64,000 nt of DNA from Sphaerisporangium fuscum (GTDB lineage: Bacteria > Actinomycetota > Actinomycetes > Streptosporangiales > Streptosporangiaceae). Every line of letters begins with the position of its first letter. Within the stretch, counting starts at the first letter, position 1. The stretch is from assembly GCF_018531465.1 (NCBI RefSeq), contig NZ_JAHDTF010000041.1, forward strand, positions 1-64,000, in the 5' to 3' direction. A program made the position numbers and the translations under genes. Below the pieces are notes generated by a model, which did not search any database, had not been told where the DNA came from, and saw only the letters and a program-made list of their open reading frames with translations. Shown here piece by piece: positions 8,735-17,452 of the stretch.

Positions 8735-8849
8735 CCGGCCCACCGGCCTCTTCCTCACACCACCCCGCCACGGCACCCCACCACCCGCTCCGTAGGGGCC
8801 CCGCCCGCCGCCTGGGGCCCCTCTGGTCGGCCGCGTCCGCGTCTCTCGT

Positions 8850-8900
8850 CAGGCGCCGGAGCGGTGGGACGTGGGACGGGGACGGCGGCTCCGGCGCCTG
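8850..8900 (-). other. intra-operon stem-loop between binding protein and permease genes
   Basis: CAGGCGCCGGAGC (8850-8862) is a perfect inverted repeat of GCTCCGGCGCCTG (8888-8900), a 13-base stem with a 25-base loop. It lies in the 186-base gap downstream of the solute-binding gene and before the MalF-type gene. Such hairpins in maltose-type operons protect or end the upstream message so that binding protein is made in excess of permease (known elsewhere, inferred here). Confidence 0.6.
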
Positions 8901-8920
8901 TTACGGCGGTCCGCCTGGTC

Positions 8921-10180
8921 TCAGTCGCCCAGGGCGCTCTGGGTGTTCTTCTGCACCCGGCTCAGGATGGTCTTGGGGTCCGTGGCGGCCAGTTGCTGGA
9001 GTCCCGCGTCGAGGTCGGCAAGGACGCTGTCCATCTTGGGAGCGTTGACCGGCCCCTGGGCGTACTCCGCGCCGTTCATGAACGGGGCGTCGGCCGGGAA
9101 CTCCTTGGTGAACTGCTCCTTGGCCGACTGCCGGGACGGCATCACGCCGAAGGCACGCGCGAACGCCATCTGCTGCTCCGCCTTGGTCATCGCCTCGACG
9201 AAGCTGATCGCCTGCTCCTTGTACCGGCTCTTGGCGGCGATGCCCCAGCAGTTGGTGAAGGACAGCGTCCCCTTGCCCTTGGGGCCGGCCGGCAGTTCGT
9301 GGACGGTGTACTTCACGTCCGGGAAGTCGGCCTTCAGCGCGCCCTTGATCCAGTTGCCCTCGATCGTCATCGCGGCCTTGCCCTTGCCGAACGCCTCACC
9401 GCCCCAGCCCGCGTCGAGCTGCTTGGGGTACTTCGCCAGGCCCCCCTTCAGCAGCGACTGCACGTACTGCAGCGCCTTGAGGTTCTCGGGGCTGTCGGCG
9501 GTGGCCTGCTTGCCGTCCGGGCTGGTGATCCACCCGCCGGCCTGGACCATGAACGCGCCGATGCGGTCACGCGTGTCGCCCAGCGCCAGCGGGACGTCGC
9601 CCTTGGCCTTGATCTTCTCGGCGACCGAGGTGAGCTGCTCCCAGGTGGTCGGGACGTCGGAGTCGCCGAGCCCGGCCTTCTTCCACAGGTCCTGGTCGAC
9701 GACCAGCGCCAAGGTCGAGAAGTCCTTGGGCACGCAGTAGAACTTGCCGTCGCGGGTGAACGTCGTGCGCAGTGTCTGGTAGAAGTCGTCCGGGTTGGAG
9801 ATCTTGTCCCCGTACGGCTCCAGCGCCCCGACGCTGGCGTAGTCGGCGAAGCGTGAGGCGTCGACGTAGAAGACGTCCGGCGGGTTCCCGCCCGCGAAGG
9901 CCTGGCCGAGCTGCTGGGTGAGGTCCTGGGCGGGGGTGACGGTCGCGTTGTTCTCGCTGGACTTGGCCCAGGCCGCGGCCGCCTCCTTCACGGCGGTGGT
10001 CTCGGCGTCGCCCGAGGAGCCGATGAGGATCTGCAGGGAGGCGGGCCCGCTGCTCTGCTGGGCCGTGGCGTTCTGGCCGGGGCTGTCGTCGAAGCCGCTG
10101 CCGCCGCAGGCCGCGGCCGAGATGAGGGTGCCGCCGGCGGCCAGCGCCATTGCCGCCGTCCGAAGGTAACTGCGTGTCAT
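8921..10180 (-). CDS. sugar ABC transporter substrate-binding lipoprotein
   Basis: A 419-residue extracellular solute-binding protein of the MalE-like family 1. It begins MTRSYLRTAAMALAAGGTLISAAAC, with a lipobox cysteine at residue 25, so it should be anchored to the membrane by lipid. The mature part carries the family's bilobal pattern, including the YKEQAISFVEAMTKAEQQ and MTIEGNWIKGAL segments. I chose ATG 10180 because it yields the lipoprotein signal and has AGGAAAG just upstream. The frame runs on upstream without such a signal. The gene follows the LacI regulator after 67 bases and precedes two permease genes. The substrate is not evident, but the divergent debranching-type glucosidase suggests an alpha-glucan oligosaccharide. 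Confidence 0.93.
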   Translation of the reverse strand: MTRSYLRTAAMALAAGGTLISAAACGGSGFDDSPGQNATAQQSSGPASLQILIGSSGDAETTAVKEAAAAWAKSSENNATVTPAQDLTQQLGQAFAGGNPPDVFYVDASRFADYASVGALEPYGDKISNPDDFYQTLRTTFTRDGKFYCVPKDFSTLALVVDQDLWKKAGLGDSDVPTTWEQLTSVAEKIKAKGDVPLALGDTRDRIGAFMVQAGGWITSPDGKQATADSPENLKALQYVQSLLKGGLAKYPKQLDAGWGGEAFGKGKAAMTIEGNWIKGALKADFPDVKYTVHELPAGPKGKGTLSFTNCWGIAAKSRYKEQAISFVEAMTKAEQQMAFARAFGVMPSRQSAKEQFTKEFPADAPFMNGAEYAQGPVNAPKMDSVLADLDAGLQQLAATDPKTILSRVQKNTQSALGD

Positions 10181-10247
10181 CGTCTTTCCTGATCTCGATG
10201 CCCGTGCGTTGGGGACTGGTCGTGGTGGTGGGGTCCGGCGGGTACGG

Positions 10248-11327
10248 TCAGGCCGACCGCCGGTGCGCCAGCGAAGGCTGGAGCAGGAGATTCGCGGGCC
10301 GTCGCCGCGAGGAGCCGTCGGACGGCGGTCCGCCGGAGGGAGACGGGTCCTCCGGGGCGCCGCCGTCGGCGTCGGGCTCCCCGCCGCCGTCGCCGTCGAG
10401 CAGCCGGGTGAGCAGTGAGACACAGCCCGCCGCGACCTCGCCGAGCGGCTGGCTGACGCTCGTGAGCCCGACCGCCCTGGCGACGGGCGTGTCGTCGAAG
10501 CCGATCACGGGAATTCCCGGCGCCTCCTGGAGCGCGCCGAGGGCGAGGGAGTCGCTGGCGCAGACCAGGGCGGTGACGGGACGTCCGGTGTCCAGCAGCG
10601 CCCGTGCGCCCACAGTGCCCTCCGGGACGCCATCGGCGCTGAGGTGCCCGAGCTCGGCCAATTCCTCCGCGCCGACGCCTTCGGCGGCGAGGGTGCGCGC
10701 CCAGCCGGCCCGGCGGTCGTCGCCGACTCCCGAGCCCTCGGGCCACCCGAGGTAGCCGATGCGCCGGTGGCCGGCGTCCAGCAGGTACCGGGTCGCCATG
10801 GCCGTCCCGGCCGCGCCGTCCACGTCGACCCAGGGGTACTGCTGCTCCGCCGGGTCGCCCCAGGGCCGGCCGAAGCTGACGAACGGGATGCGCTGCTTCA
10901 GCAGCCAGGCGGTACGGGGGTCCCCGTAGTCGGTGCTGGTCAGCACGAACGCGTCCGGCTCGTACACGGCGAGGAGGTCGTCGAAGGTGGCGAGCTCGGC
11001 CCCGTGGTCGTCCGCCGTGTACAGCAGCACCCGGTAGCCCGCCCGCGCCGCAGACTCCGTCAGGCCGTGCAGGAAGCGGTCGAACACCGAGCCGTTGATG
11101 CCGTCCTCCTGGGCGGGCTCGATACGCGCGGCGATCAGCCGGGACCGTCCCGTGCGCATCTGGCGGGCCGCCTGGCTCCGGCGGTACCCGAGCGCCTCGA
11201 TGGCGTCCCGCACGCGCCGCCGGGTCTCCTCACGGACGACCTCCGGGGAGTTGAGCACGTTCGACACCGTCTGCCGCGACACGTTGGCGTGCCGCGCGAC
11301 ATCGCCGATCGTCACCTTGTCGGCCAT
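10248..11327 (-). CDS. LacI-family transcriptional regulator
   Basis: A 359-residue LacI/GalR repressor. The HTH at residues 4-28 reads VTIGDVARHANVSRQTVSNVLN, with a hinge helix near YRRSQAARQMRTG. A periplasmic-binding-protein-like sugar-sensing domain follows. The last 40 residues form a low-complexity Gly/Ser/Pro tail beyond the normal family end. ATG 11327 is preferred because GAAGGG lies 5 bases upstream. A GTG six bases earlier (11333) is the alternative. It heads the transporter operon and diverges from the glucosidase gene. The two operators at 11345-11386 lie in the shared upstream region, so it probably represses both units until the sugar is present. Confidence 0.93.
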   Translation of the reverse strand: MADKVTIGDVARHANVSRQTVSNVLNSPEVVREETRRRVRDAIEALGYRRSQAARQMRTGRSRLIAARIEPAQEDGINGSVFDRFLHGLTESAARAGYRVLLYTADDHGAELATFDDLLAVYEPDAFVLTSTDYGDPRTAWLLKQRIPFVSFGRPWGDPAEQQYPWVDVDGAAGTAMATRYLLDAGHRRIGYLGWPEGSGVGDDRRAGWARTLAAEGVGAEELAELGHLSADGVPEGTVGARALLDTGRPVTALVCASDSLALGALQEAPGIPVIGFDDTPVARAVGLTSVSQPLGEVAAGCVSLLTRLLDGDGGGEPDADGGAPEDPSPSGGPPSDGSSRRRPANLLLQPSLAHRRSA

Positions 11328-11344
11328 TGACACCCTTCAAGAAT

Positions 11345-11386
11345 TTGATCGTTCAAGACGGACTATGGCACGATTTGATCGATCAA
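11345..11386. promoter_or_regulatory. tandem LacI-type operators
   Basis: TTGATCGTTCAA (11345-11356, one mismatch from a palindrome) and TTGATCGATCAA (11375-11386, perfect palindrome) are centred 30 bases apart, close to three helical turns. Each is embedded in an ATTTGATCGWTCAAG consensus with a central CG step typical of LacI-family sites. They lie between the divergent lacI-transporter operon and the glucosidase gene. Confidence 0.8.
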
Positions 11387-11395
11387 GTAAAGAGA

Positions 11396-13690
11396 ATGTT
11401 TCGTCAGCCGCCCGCGAAGGTCATGGACGCGTGGCGGCACGGTCAACGACGCGACCCAGGGGGCCAACCGGTGTTCGAGCAAGGAGCAACACCCGAAGCC
11501 GCGACCGCCGGCTCCGGCCGGGCGGGCGTGGAAGCGGCACGAGACACCGCTCTCGGCGAGGCCGAGCCCACCACCGAAGCCCGCGCCGCCGGTCCGGGTG
11601 AAGCCCTCGGAGCGGCTCCCGCCGTACGGTTCCAGCCGCTCCTGCACGACCTCGTCAGCGCCGTCCTCGCGCCCACGTCCGCGCTGAGCGCGCCCGACGG
11701 GCAGATCCGGCCCGAGGGCGCGCAGGGCCTGTTCCACGCCGACGCCCGTGTCCTGTCCCAGGTCACGCTGCTCGTGGACGGCCGCGAGCCCGAGCCCGTC
11801 GCCCACGCCCTCACCGGCCCCGGCGGCGCGCGGTTCGTGTCCCTGCCCCGGTGGCTCGGCGACCCGGGACCGGACCCCACCGTGCGGATCGACCGCGTCC
11901 GCCAGGTCACGCCGGGCGGCATGACCGAGAGCATCGAGATCGTCTCGGCCGCCTCCGCCCCGGTGACGGCGACCGTCACCCTCGACCTCGCCTGCGACTT
12001 CGCCCCCATCGAGGTGGTGAAGTCCGGCGGCGACGCCGTCCCCGCCGTCCCGCTGGCCGACGGCCCCGGCACGCTCTCGTGGGTCTCGCACGGCATCCGC
12101 GTCACCGTCACCGGCCACGACACCGCCGAGGCGCCGTCCCCGGACGGCGTCGCCCGGCTGCGGTGGGACGTCGAGCTCGCGCCGCGTGGCCGCACCACGC
12201 TGCGGTGGGAGGCCCGGGTGGAGGACCCGAAGGCCGTGGTGACCGCGCCCTCCCGTCCGGTCGAATGGGGGACGCCACGGGTGACGGCCGGCGACCACCG
12301 CATCGCCCGCCTGCTCGACCAGTCGCTCGACGACCTGCGCTCGCTGCGGCTCGCCGAGGTCGGCGCCCCGCACGACACCTTCCTCGGCGCGGGCGTGCCG
12401 TGGTTCCTGACCCTGTTCGGGCGCGACAGCCTCTGGGCGGCCCGCATGCTGCTCCCGCTCGGCACCGAGCTCGCCGCCGGTACGCTGCGCGTCCTCGCGC
12501 GCCGCCAGGGCACCCGCCTCGACACCGCCTCCGGCGAGGCCCCCGGCAAGATCATGCACGAGCTGCGGCGGCACCAGTTCAACGTCGCCGGGAACGGCCT
12601 GCGCCTGCCCGCCGCCTACTACGGCACCATCGACGCCACCCCGCTCTGGATCAGCCTGCTCCACGACGCCTGGCGGTGGGGCATGCCCGAGCAGGAGGTC
12701 GCCGCCCTGCTGCCCGCGCTGGAGGCCGCCCTCGGCTGGCTCGCCGACCACGCCGACGCCGACGGCGACGGCTTCCTGGAGTACATCGACGAAAGCGGCC
12801 ACGGCCTGGCCAACCAGGGCTGGAAGGACTCCGGCGACTCGGTGCGCTTCCGGGACGGCCGCCAGGCCGAGGCCCCGATCGCGCTCGCCGAGGTGCAGGG
12901 GTACGCCTACGAGGCGGCCCGGCACGCGGCGGCGCTGCTGTCGGCGTTCGGGCGGCCCGGCGCGGCCCGCTGGGAGGACTACGCCGGGGCGATGGCCGAG
13001 CGGTTCCGGGCCCGGTTCTGGGTGGAGGGCCCGCACGGCCGCTACCCCGCCCTCGCCCTCGACGGCGGCAAGCGTCCCGTCGACGCGCTGACCAGCAACA
13101 TCGGGCACCTGCTCGGCACCGGCCTGCTGACACAGGAGGAGTCGGCGGACATCGCGCGGCTGCTGGCCTCGCCCGCCATGGCCGGTGGTTTCGGGTTGCG
13201 GACGATGTCGGCCGAGGACGGCGGGTACAGCCCGCTTTCGTACCACTGCGGGTCGATCTGGGCGCACGACACCGCCATCGTCGTCGCGGGCCTGGCCCGC
13301 GCCGGGTTCGGCGCCGAGGCGGCCCGCCTGGCCGGGGGCCTGCTGGCGGCGGGGGAGGCGTTCGGCTACCGGCTGCCGGAGCTGTTCGCGGGCGACGAGC
13401 GCGAGAGCGTGGTGTGGCCCGTGCCGTACCCGGCCGCCTGCCGCCCGCAGGCCTGGTCGGCCGCCGCCGCCGTCACGATCGTGCACGCCGCCGTCGGCGT
13501 CCACCCGGACGTGCCGTCGGGCCGGGTCGCGGTCCGGCCGCTGCCGGGAGCGCCGCTCGGCGCGGTGGCCGTGGACGGCCTCCGGATCGCCGGGTCCGAG
13601 GTCGAGGCGGCGGTCGACGCGGCGGGCCGGGCCACGCTGTCCGGCCTGCCCGCCGGGCTGTCGGCGGAGATCGCTCGGCCCGAGCACTGA
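11396..13690 (+). CDS. amylo-alpha-1,6-glucosidase / glycogen debranching-type enzyme
   Basis: A protein of about 764 residues. A variable, alanine-rich amino-terminal 70 residues precede a GDE_N_bis beta-sandwich domain. This starts around VRFQPLLHDLVSAVLAP, with FHADARVLS a family hallmark. The carboxy-terminal part is a GDE_C (alpha/alpha)6 barrel. Characteristic stretches are FLGAGVPWFLTLFGRDSLWAARM, NQGWKDSGDSV and PVDALTSNIGHLL. It probably hydrolyses alpha-1,6 or related alpha-glucosidic links in the cytoplasm, since no signal peptide is visible. The start is uncertain. ATG 11396 lies just past the operators; GTG 11471 has a better ribosome site. It is divergent from the LacI/ABC operon and likely uses the sugar it imports. 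Confidence 0.85.
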   Translation: MFRQPPAKVMDAWRHGQRRDPGGQPVFEQGATPEAATAGSGRAGVEAARDTALGEAEPTTEARAAGPGEALGAAPAVRFQPLLHDLVSAVLAPTSALSAPDGQIRPEGAQGLFHADARVLSQVTLLVDGREPEPVAHALTGPGGARFVSLPRWLGDPGPDPTVRIDRVRQVTPGGMTESIEIVSAASAPVTATVTLDLACDFAPIEVVKSGGDAVPAVPLADGPGTLSWVSHGIRVTVTGHDTAEAPSPDGVARLRWDVELAPRGRTTLRWEARVEDPKAVVTAPSRPVEWGTPRVTAGDHRIARLLDQSLDDLRSLRLAEVGAPHDTFLGAGVPWFLTLFGRDSLWAARMLLPLGTELAAGTLRVLARRQGTRLDTASGEAPGKIMHELRRHQFNVAGNGLRLPAAYYGTIDATPLWISLLHDAWRWGMPEQEVAALLPALEAALGWLADHADADGDGFLEYIDESGHGLANQGWKDSGDSVRFRDGRQAEAPIALAEVQGYAYEAARHAAALLSAFGRPGAARWEDYAGAMAERFRARFWVEGPHGRYPALALDGGKRPVDALTSNIGHLLGTGLLTQEESADIARLLASPAMAGGFGLRTMSAEDGGYSPLSYHCGSIWAHDTAIVVAGLARAGFGAEAARLAGGLLAAGEAFGYRLPELFAGDERESVVWPVPYPAACRPQAWSAAAAVTIVHAAVGVHPDVPSGRVAVRPLPGAPLGAVAVDGLRIAGSEVEAAVDAAGRATLSGLPAGLSAEIARPEH

Positions 13691-13695
13691 AGCCG

Positions 13696-13729
13696 TCCGG
13701 GGCCGGTGCCGCGCCGGCCCGGCCCCGGA
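13696..13729. terminator. bidirectional terminator-like hairpin
   Basis: TCCGGGGCCGG (13696-13706) pairs perfectly with CCGGCCCCGGA (13719-13729) around a 12-base loop. It fills the 45-base gap between the convergent glucosidase and MFS genes and can act on both. Confidence 0.65.
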
Positions 13730-13735
13730 GGACCG

Positions 13736-14986
13736 TCAGGCGGGGGCGGCGTCCACCACGAGGCCGTCCTCCTGCCCGGCCGCGCCCGTGGCCTCGCCGG
13801 CCTGGACGCGCTCGGAATGCAGGAGGTGGCCGTGCGCGGTCGCCAGGACGCCGATGCCGAGGACGAGCGTCGCGGCGCCCACGTAGAACGGGACGTGCAC
13901 GTTGGTGAGCTCGACCAGCTTGCCGGCGACGAAGGGGGCGAGGCCGCCGCCGATGAAGCGGACGAATCCGTAGGCCGCCGAGGCGATCGGGCGCTCGACC
14001 GAGGAGACGGTCATCACGGCCTGCGTGGTCACGGTGTTGTTCACGCCGATGAAGACACCCGCCAGGATCACGGCGACGACGACCACGGACGGGTGCGTCG
14101 CCCAGATGGCGATGACCAGCACCGTCACGGCGAACAGCGCGAGGTTGGCGTACAGCGTGCGGGCGATGCCAAGCCGGGACTGCAGCCAGGGCGCCCCGAA
14201 CACCGCGAAGATCGCGACGAGGACACCCCACCCGGTGAAGACGAACCCGAGCTGGATGGCCTGGAGGTTCATGAGGAACGGCGCGTATCCGAGGACCGTG
14301 AAGAACGCCCAGTTGTAGCAGAGCGCGGTCAGCGACATCGTGAGCAGGCCGCGGTGCCGCAGGGCGCGCAGCGGCTCCACGATGCTCGTCTTGCGCGCGG
14401 GGCGGGGCATCGGCCGTACGAGGACGGCGGTGGCGAGCATGGCGATGGCCATCAGGGCCGCGACCCCGAAGAACGGCCCGCGCCAGCTGACGTTCCCGAG
14501 CAGGCCGCCGAGCAGGGGGCCCACCGCGATCCCGAGCCCGAGCGCGGCCTCGTACAGGATGATCGCCCCCGCGAAGCCGCCGGTGGCCGAGGCGATGATC
14601 ACGGCGAGGGAGGTGGCGATGAACAGGGCGTTGCCGACGCCCCATCCGGCGCGGAAGCCGACGATCGCCCCGATGCCGGGCGAGGCGCCCGCGAGCGCGC
14701 TGAAGACGACGATGAGCGCGAGACCGCCGAGCAGCGTGTTCTTCGCGCCGATCCGGCTCGAGACCCAGCCGGTGATCAGCATCGCGACCGCGGTGACCAC
14801 CAGGTAGCTCGTGAACAGCAGGGTGACCTGGCTGGGGGTGGCGTTCAGCTGGTGGGAGATCGCGGGGAGGATCGGGTCCACCAGCCCGATGCCCATGAAC
14901 GAGACGATGCAGGCGAAGGCGACCGCGAACACCGCTTTCGGCTGCTTGAACGGGCTCACGTTCCCAGGGGTGGGATGAGCACTCAT
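13736..14986 (-). CDS. MFS efflux transporter, DHA1 type
   Basis: A 416-residue major facilitator with 12 predicted membrane helices. The first runs FAVAFACIVSFMGIGLVDPILPAI, and the loop 2-3 motif WVSSRIGAKNTLLGG matches the MFS motif A region. It is likely a proton-driven exporter of small hydrophobic or toxic compounds. ATG 14986 is chosen because GGAGAG sits six bases upstream. The last 35 residues are a hydrophilic tail. A MarR regulator lies 93 bases upstream on the same strand, a common regulator-exporter arrangement. The protein is convergent with the glucosidase gene. Confidence 0.9.
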   Translation of the reverse strand: MSAHPTPGNVSPFKQPKAVFAVAFACIVSFMGIGLVDPILPAISHQLNATPSQVTLLFTSYLVVTAVAMLITGWVSSRIGAKNTLLGGLALIVVFSALAGASPGIGAIVGFRAGWGVGNALFIATSLAVIIASATGGFAGAIILYEAALGLGIAVGPLLGGLLGNVSWRGPFFGVAALMAIAMLATAVLVRPMPRPARKTSIVEPLRALRHRGLLTMSLTALCYNWAFFTVLGYAPFLMNLQAIQLGFVFTGWGVLVAIFAVFGAPWLQSRLGIARTLYANLALFAVTVLVIAIWATHPSVVVVAVILAGVFIGVNNTVTTQAVMTVSSVERPIASAAYGFVRFIGGGLAPFVAGKLVELTNVHVPFYVGAATLVLGIGVLATAHGHLLHSERVQAGEATGAAGQEDGLVVDAAPA

Positions 14987-15079
14987 CGACAACTCTCCAA
15001 CTCGGATATCGGGGGAATCGAAGCCCTGGCAGGCGCCGGCCAGGCCGCGGCGGGTGGGGGCGGGCCGGTCGCCGGGGGA

Positions 15080-15556
15080 TCAGGGCGCGCGGTGGGCGGC
15101 CGGGCGGTCGTCCGGCACCAGGCGGGTCAGGGTGTCGATGGCCGGCAGGGCGGCGACCAGGCCGGCCCGCTGATCCGCGTCGAGCCGGCCGAGCAACTCG
15201 GCCAGCCGGGCGGCCCTCGCCTCGCGGCGCTCGGCCAGGGCGGCGCTGCCCGCCTCCGTGATGTGCACCTGGACGACCCGCTTGTCCTCGGGGTCGCCGG
15301 CGCGGACGACCAGGCCGGCCTCCTGGAGGCGGGAGACGATCTGCGTCATGGCGGGCTGTGTCACACCTTCGCGGGTGGCCAGCTCGGTCAGCCGGAGGGG
15401 ACCCGACCGCTCCAGGGTCGCCAGCGTCGCGGCCGAGGTCAGCGAGAGGTCGCTGCGCGTGCTCAGCCGCAGGACGAAACGTGTGAGCCGTTCGAGCGCC
15501 GACGTGACCTCGTCGGTGGGGAAGTCGTGCGCGGGGACCGGGGCAGATAAATGCAT
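15080..15556 (-). CDS. MarR-family transcriptional regulator
   Basis: A 158-residue MarR-type winged-helix dimer. The recognition region LRLTELATREGVTQPAMTQIVSRLQEAGLVVR and the wing segment GDPEDKRVVQVHITEAG are clear. Such regulators repress exporters and respond to small aromatic ligands. The downstream MFS gene on the same strand is the obvious target. The upstream AT-rich stretch contains repeated CATAAG/CTTATG arms that could be its operator. Confidence 0.92.
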   Translation of the reverse strand: MHLSAPVPAHDFPTDEVTSALERLTRFVLRLSTRSDLSLTSAATLATLERSGPLRLTELATREGVTQPAMTQIVSRLQEAGLVVRAGDPEDKRVVQVHITEAGSAALAERREARAARLAELLGRLDADQRAGLVAALPAIDTLTRLVPDDRPAAHRAP

Positions 15557-15581
15557 AAGGAACTTATATCAACCACTTATG
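15554..15581. promoter_or_regulatory. candidate MarR operator
   Basis: CATAAG (15554-15559) and CTTATG (15576-15581) are perfect inverted arms, with another CTTAT at 15563-15567 between them. The stretch is strikingly AT-rich next to GC-rich genes. The left arm overlaps the MarR start codon, so binding there would block its own expression. Confidence 0.55.
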
Positions 15582-15794
15582 TATATGTCCAAAAGGAGGG
15601 GTCTCGACGGCTTGGACACTGCGGGCGGGCAAGATGCTGATCTGCGGGAGTCTTCGTACGGTAGAGATCATGATCGGGGCAGGCGACAGAACGGGCGGTT
15701 GTGCGGTACGACGGGAGACGTGGTCGAACCTCCTCGCACTACGATCTGGGCGGACCGGGATCCTATTGGTGTGATCGGCACCGGAACGGTTGAG

Positions 15795-16625
15795 ATGGAC
15801 GATTCTGGACGCCCGCAGCTGCCGCCGGCCGTGCGCGGGTTGTTCGACGACGGCGGTGCCGGGCGGAGCCTCTCGGTCGAGCTCCCCGCCGGAGCCGTCG
15901 TCTGGCCCGATCCCAGCTACGTCCGCTTCCCCGCGCAACGACGGCGGCCCGCCTTCTGGCTCAGCGAGGACCCCGTATCCGGCGCTTACTGGGCCCGGCT
16001 GAGGGCCGAGCACGCCCGCTCGGGACTGTGGCCGGTGCTGCTGGAGGAATCGGTCCAGCCGTGGTCCGTCGGGCAGATCGCCCCGGACGTCGCCGCCGAG
16101 ATCGACAACTACAACGTCGCCGCCTTCATGGAAGAGGTGTGGGCGGACTGGATCGAGCGGGCCTCCGAGGACCAGTTCGAGATCCTCGACCCGTTCGGCC
16201 CGCACTGCCCGGAGCCGGCCGAGCCGGGGGAGCCGCGTACCGACCCCGACACCCTGGCCGACCGGTACGCCGCCATGCTGGCCGAGCAGGGCCGGCCGGT
16301 GGGCCTCGCGGCCGTGGACCGCGGTGCGGACGCCCTCGCCGTCATGGGCTGGCAGGGGGCGCTGCACCACAACGAGTGGAACGTCCCTCTCGCCGCCGTC
16401 GTCCGCAGCTGGGAGGACCGCTTCGCCGCCCGCCTCGTCGGGATGGGCTTCAACACCCTGGAGCTCAGCGTGGCCGCCCCGCCGGTCACCTCCCAGCACG
16501 CCCTGGAGGTCGCCGCCGAGCACTGGGCCTTCTGCCCGGACGCCATCGTGCAGGGGGCCGGCACCTTGATCGACTACGCCGAGCAGATCCGCGGCAGGCA
16601 CGCGTGGTCCTTCTGGTGGGACTGA
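15795..16625 (+). CDS. DUF4253 domain protein
   Basis: A 276-residue soluble protein with no signal peptide or membrane segment. The carboxy-terminal 110 residues match the DUF4253 pattern seen in actinobacterial proteins, including VVRSWEDRFAARLVGMGFNTLELSVAAPP, a conserved HWAFCPD and a final aromatic HAWSFWWD. Function is unknown. The start is ambiguous. ATG 15795 is used, and in-frame GTG 15771 would add eight residues; neither has a strong ribosome site. It stands alone, divergent from the MarR gene. Confidence 0.75.
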   Translation: MDDSGRPQLPPAVRGLFDDGGAGRSLSVELPAGAVVWPDPSYVRFPAQRRRPAFWLSEDPVSGAYWARLRAEHARSGLWPVLLEESVQPWSVGQIAPDVAAEIDNYNVAAFMEEVWADWIERASEDQFEILDPFGPHCPEPAEPGEPRTDPDTLADRYAAMLAEQGRPVGLAAVDRGADALAVMGWQGALHHNEWNVPLAAVVRSWEDRFAARLVGMGFNTLELSVAAPPVTSQHALEVAAEHWAFCPDAIVQGAGTLIDYAEQIRGRHAWSFWWD

Positions 16626-16879
16626 CCGAGGGCTATGGACGGCCGCAATATGCGTTTCGGACACCAATTGTGTTCGACTGCTTACTCAACGATGTCAGGC
16701 GATGTCAGGACAAAGACGGGAATGAGGGGGCGGGCCATGAGATGATGTGCCTGATGCTTCGCCGGATCTCGGCGTGACGGAATCGGGGGCGGGGTGTACG
16801 ACACCGCCGTCAGGCAGGCGTTCACGCGCGCGCACGTGCGAGGCTTGAGTGGTCGCCCGTCGAAGAGCAGGAGGTCCGC

Positions 16880-17086
16880 ATGACTGCCGACGCCCAGGAA
16901 CCGGAAATCGAAACCCCGTCCCCGGACGACGAGCTGAAGCGTAAGTTCCGCGAGGCCCTGGAGCGCAAGCGCCGCAGCCAGGCCGAGACGAACGCCGCCG
17001 CCCGCGGCAAGGACGGCTCCAAGATCCATGGCGCCCACGGCCCCGCCGCCAGCAAGCGCTCCTTCCGCCGCAAGAGCGGCGGCTGA
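16880..17086 (+). CDS. DUF5302 small basic protein
   Basis: A 68-residue highly charged protein of the actinobacterial DUF5302 family. An acidic amino terminus (TADAQEPEIETPSPDDELKR) is followed by a lysine/arginine-rich helix and a tail GSKIHGAHGPAASKRSFRRK. The size and conserved KIHGAHGPA segment fit the family. Role is unknown; nucleic-acid or ribosome binding is only a guess from its basic tail. AGGAGG lies six bases upstream of the ATG. Confidence 0.85.
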   Translation: MTADAQEPEIETPSPDDELKRKFREALERKRRSQAETNAAARGKDGSKIHGAHGPAASKRSFRRKSGG

Positions 17087-17106
17087 CCGAATCCCCCGGC
17101 GATCCC

Positions 17107-17150
17107 CTCCCGATGAACGCCCTCGCCCACCGGGGTGCGTTCATGGGGAG
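17107..17150 (+). terminator. stem-loop after DUF5302 gene
   Basis: CTCCC and ATGAACGC (17107-17120) pair with GCGTTCAT and GGGAG (17137-17150), one mismatch apart, around a 16-base loop. It starts 20 bases after the stop codon and probably ends the small gene's transcript. Confidence 0.5.
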
Positions 17151-17237
17151 CGCCGGCTGATCGGGCTTCGTGTCGACCCCCTCTCGGCGGCGGGACAGGT
17201 GGGAAGGGGGCCACGATGGTTCGGGGATGGGGAAGCT

Positions 17238-17255
17238 CCTGGGAGCGCTCCCAGG
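17238..17255. promoter_or_regulatory. CebR-type operator, distal copy
   Basis: The 18-base perfect palindrome CCTGGGAGCGCTCCCAGG contains TGGGAGCGCTCCCA, the known binding site of the cellobiose repressor CebR in Streptomyces. It lies 185 bases upstream of a second copy. The rest of the 366-base gap from 17087 shows no gene. Confidence 0.75.
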
Positions 17256-17424
17256 GTAGTGGCAGGTTTCACCGGCATTCAGGCCTGAGGCCCATGGTCC
17301 ACCTCCACCAGTGAGGTGCTCTGAGCTGGGAAAGCGTCGCGTCTGGCCGTGCGCTCCGGTCGATGCTCGAAACAATCATGTCGCTTCTGGTTCACAGAGG
17401 ACGGTCGGCTGCCGTAACGTGGTG

Positions 17425-17438
17425 TGGGAGCGCTCCCA
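17425..17438. promoter_or_regulatory. CebR-type operator, proximal copy
   Basis: TGGGAGCGCTCCCA is an exact 14-base palindrome matching the CebR consensus. It ends two bases before the AAGGAGG ribosome site of the anti-sigma-like ATPase gene at 17453, a position where a bound repressor would block transcription. Confidence 0.8.
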
Positions 17439-17452
17439 TTAAGGAGGAGCAG

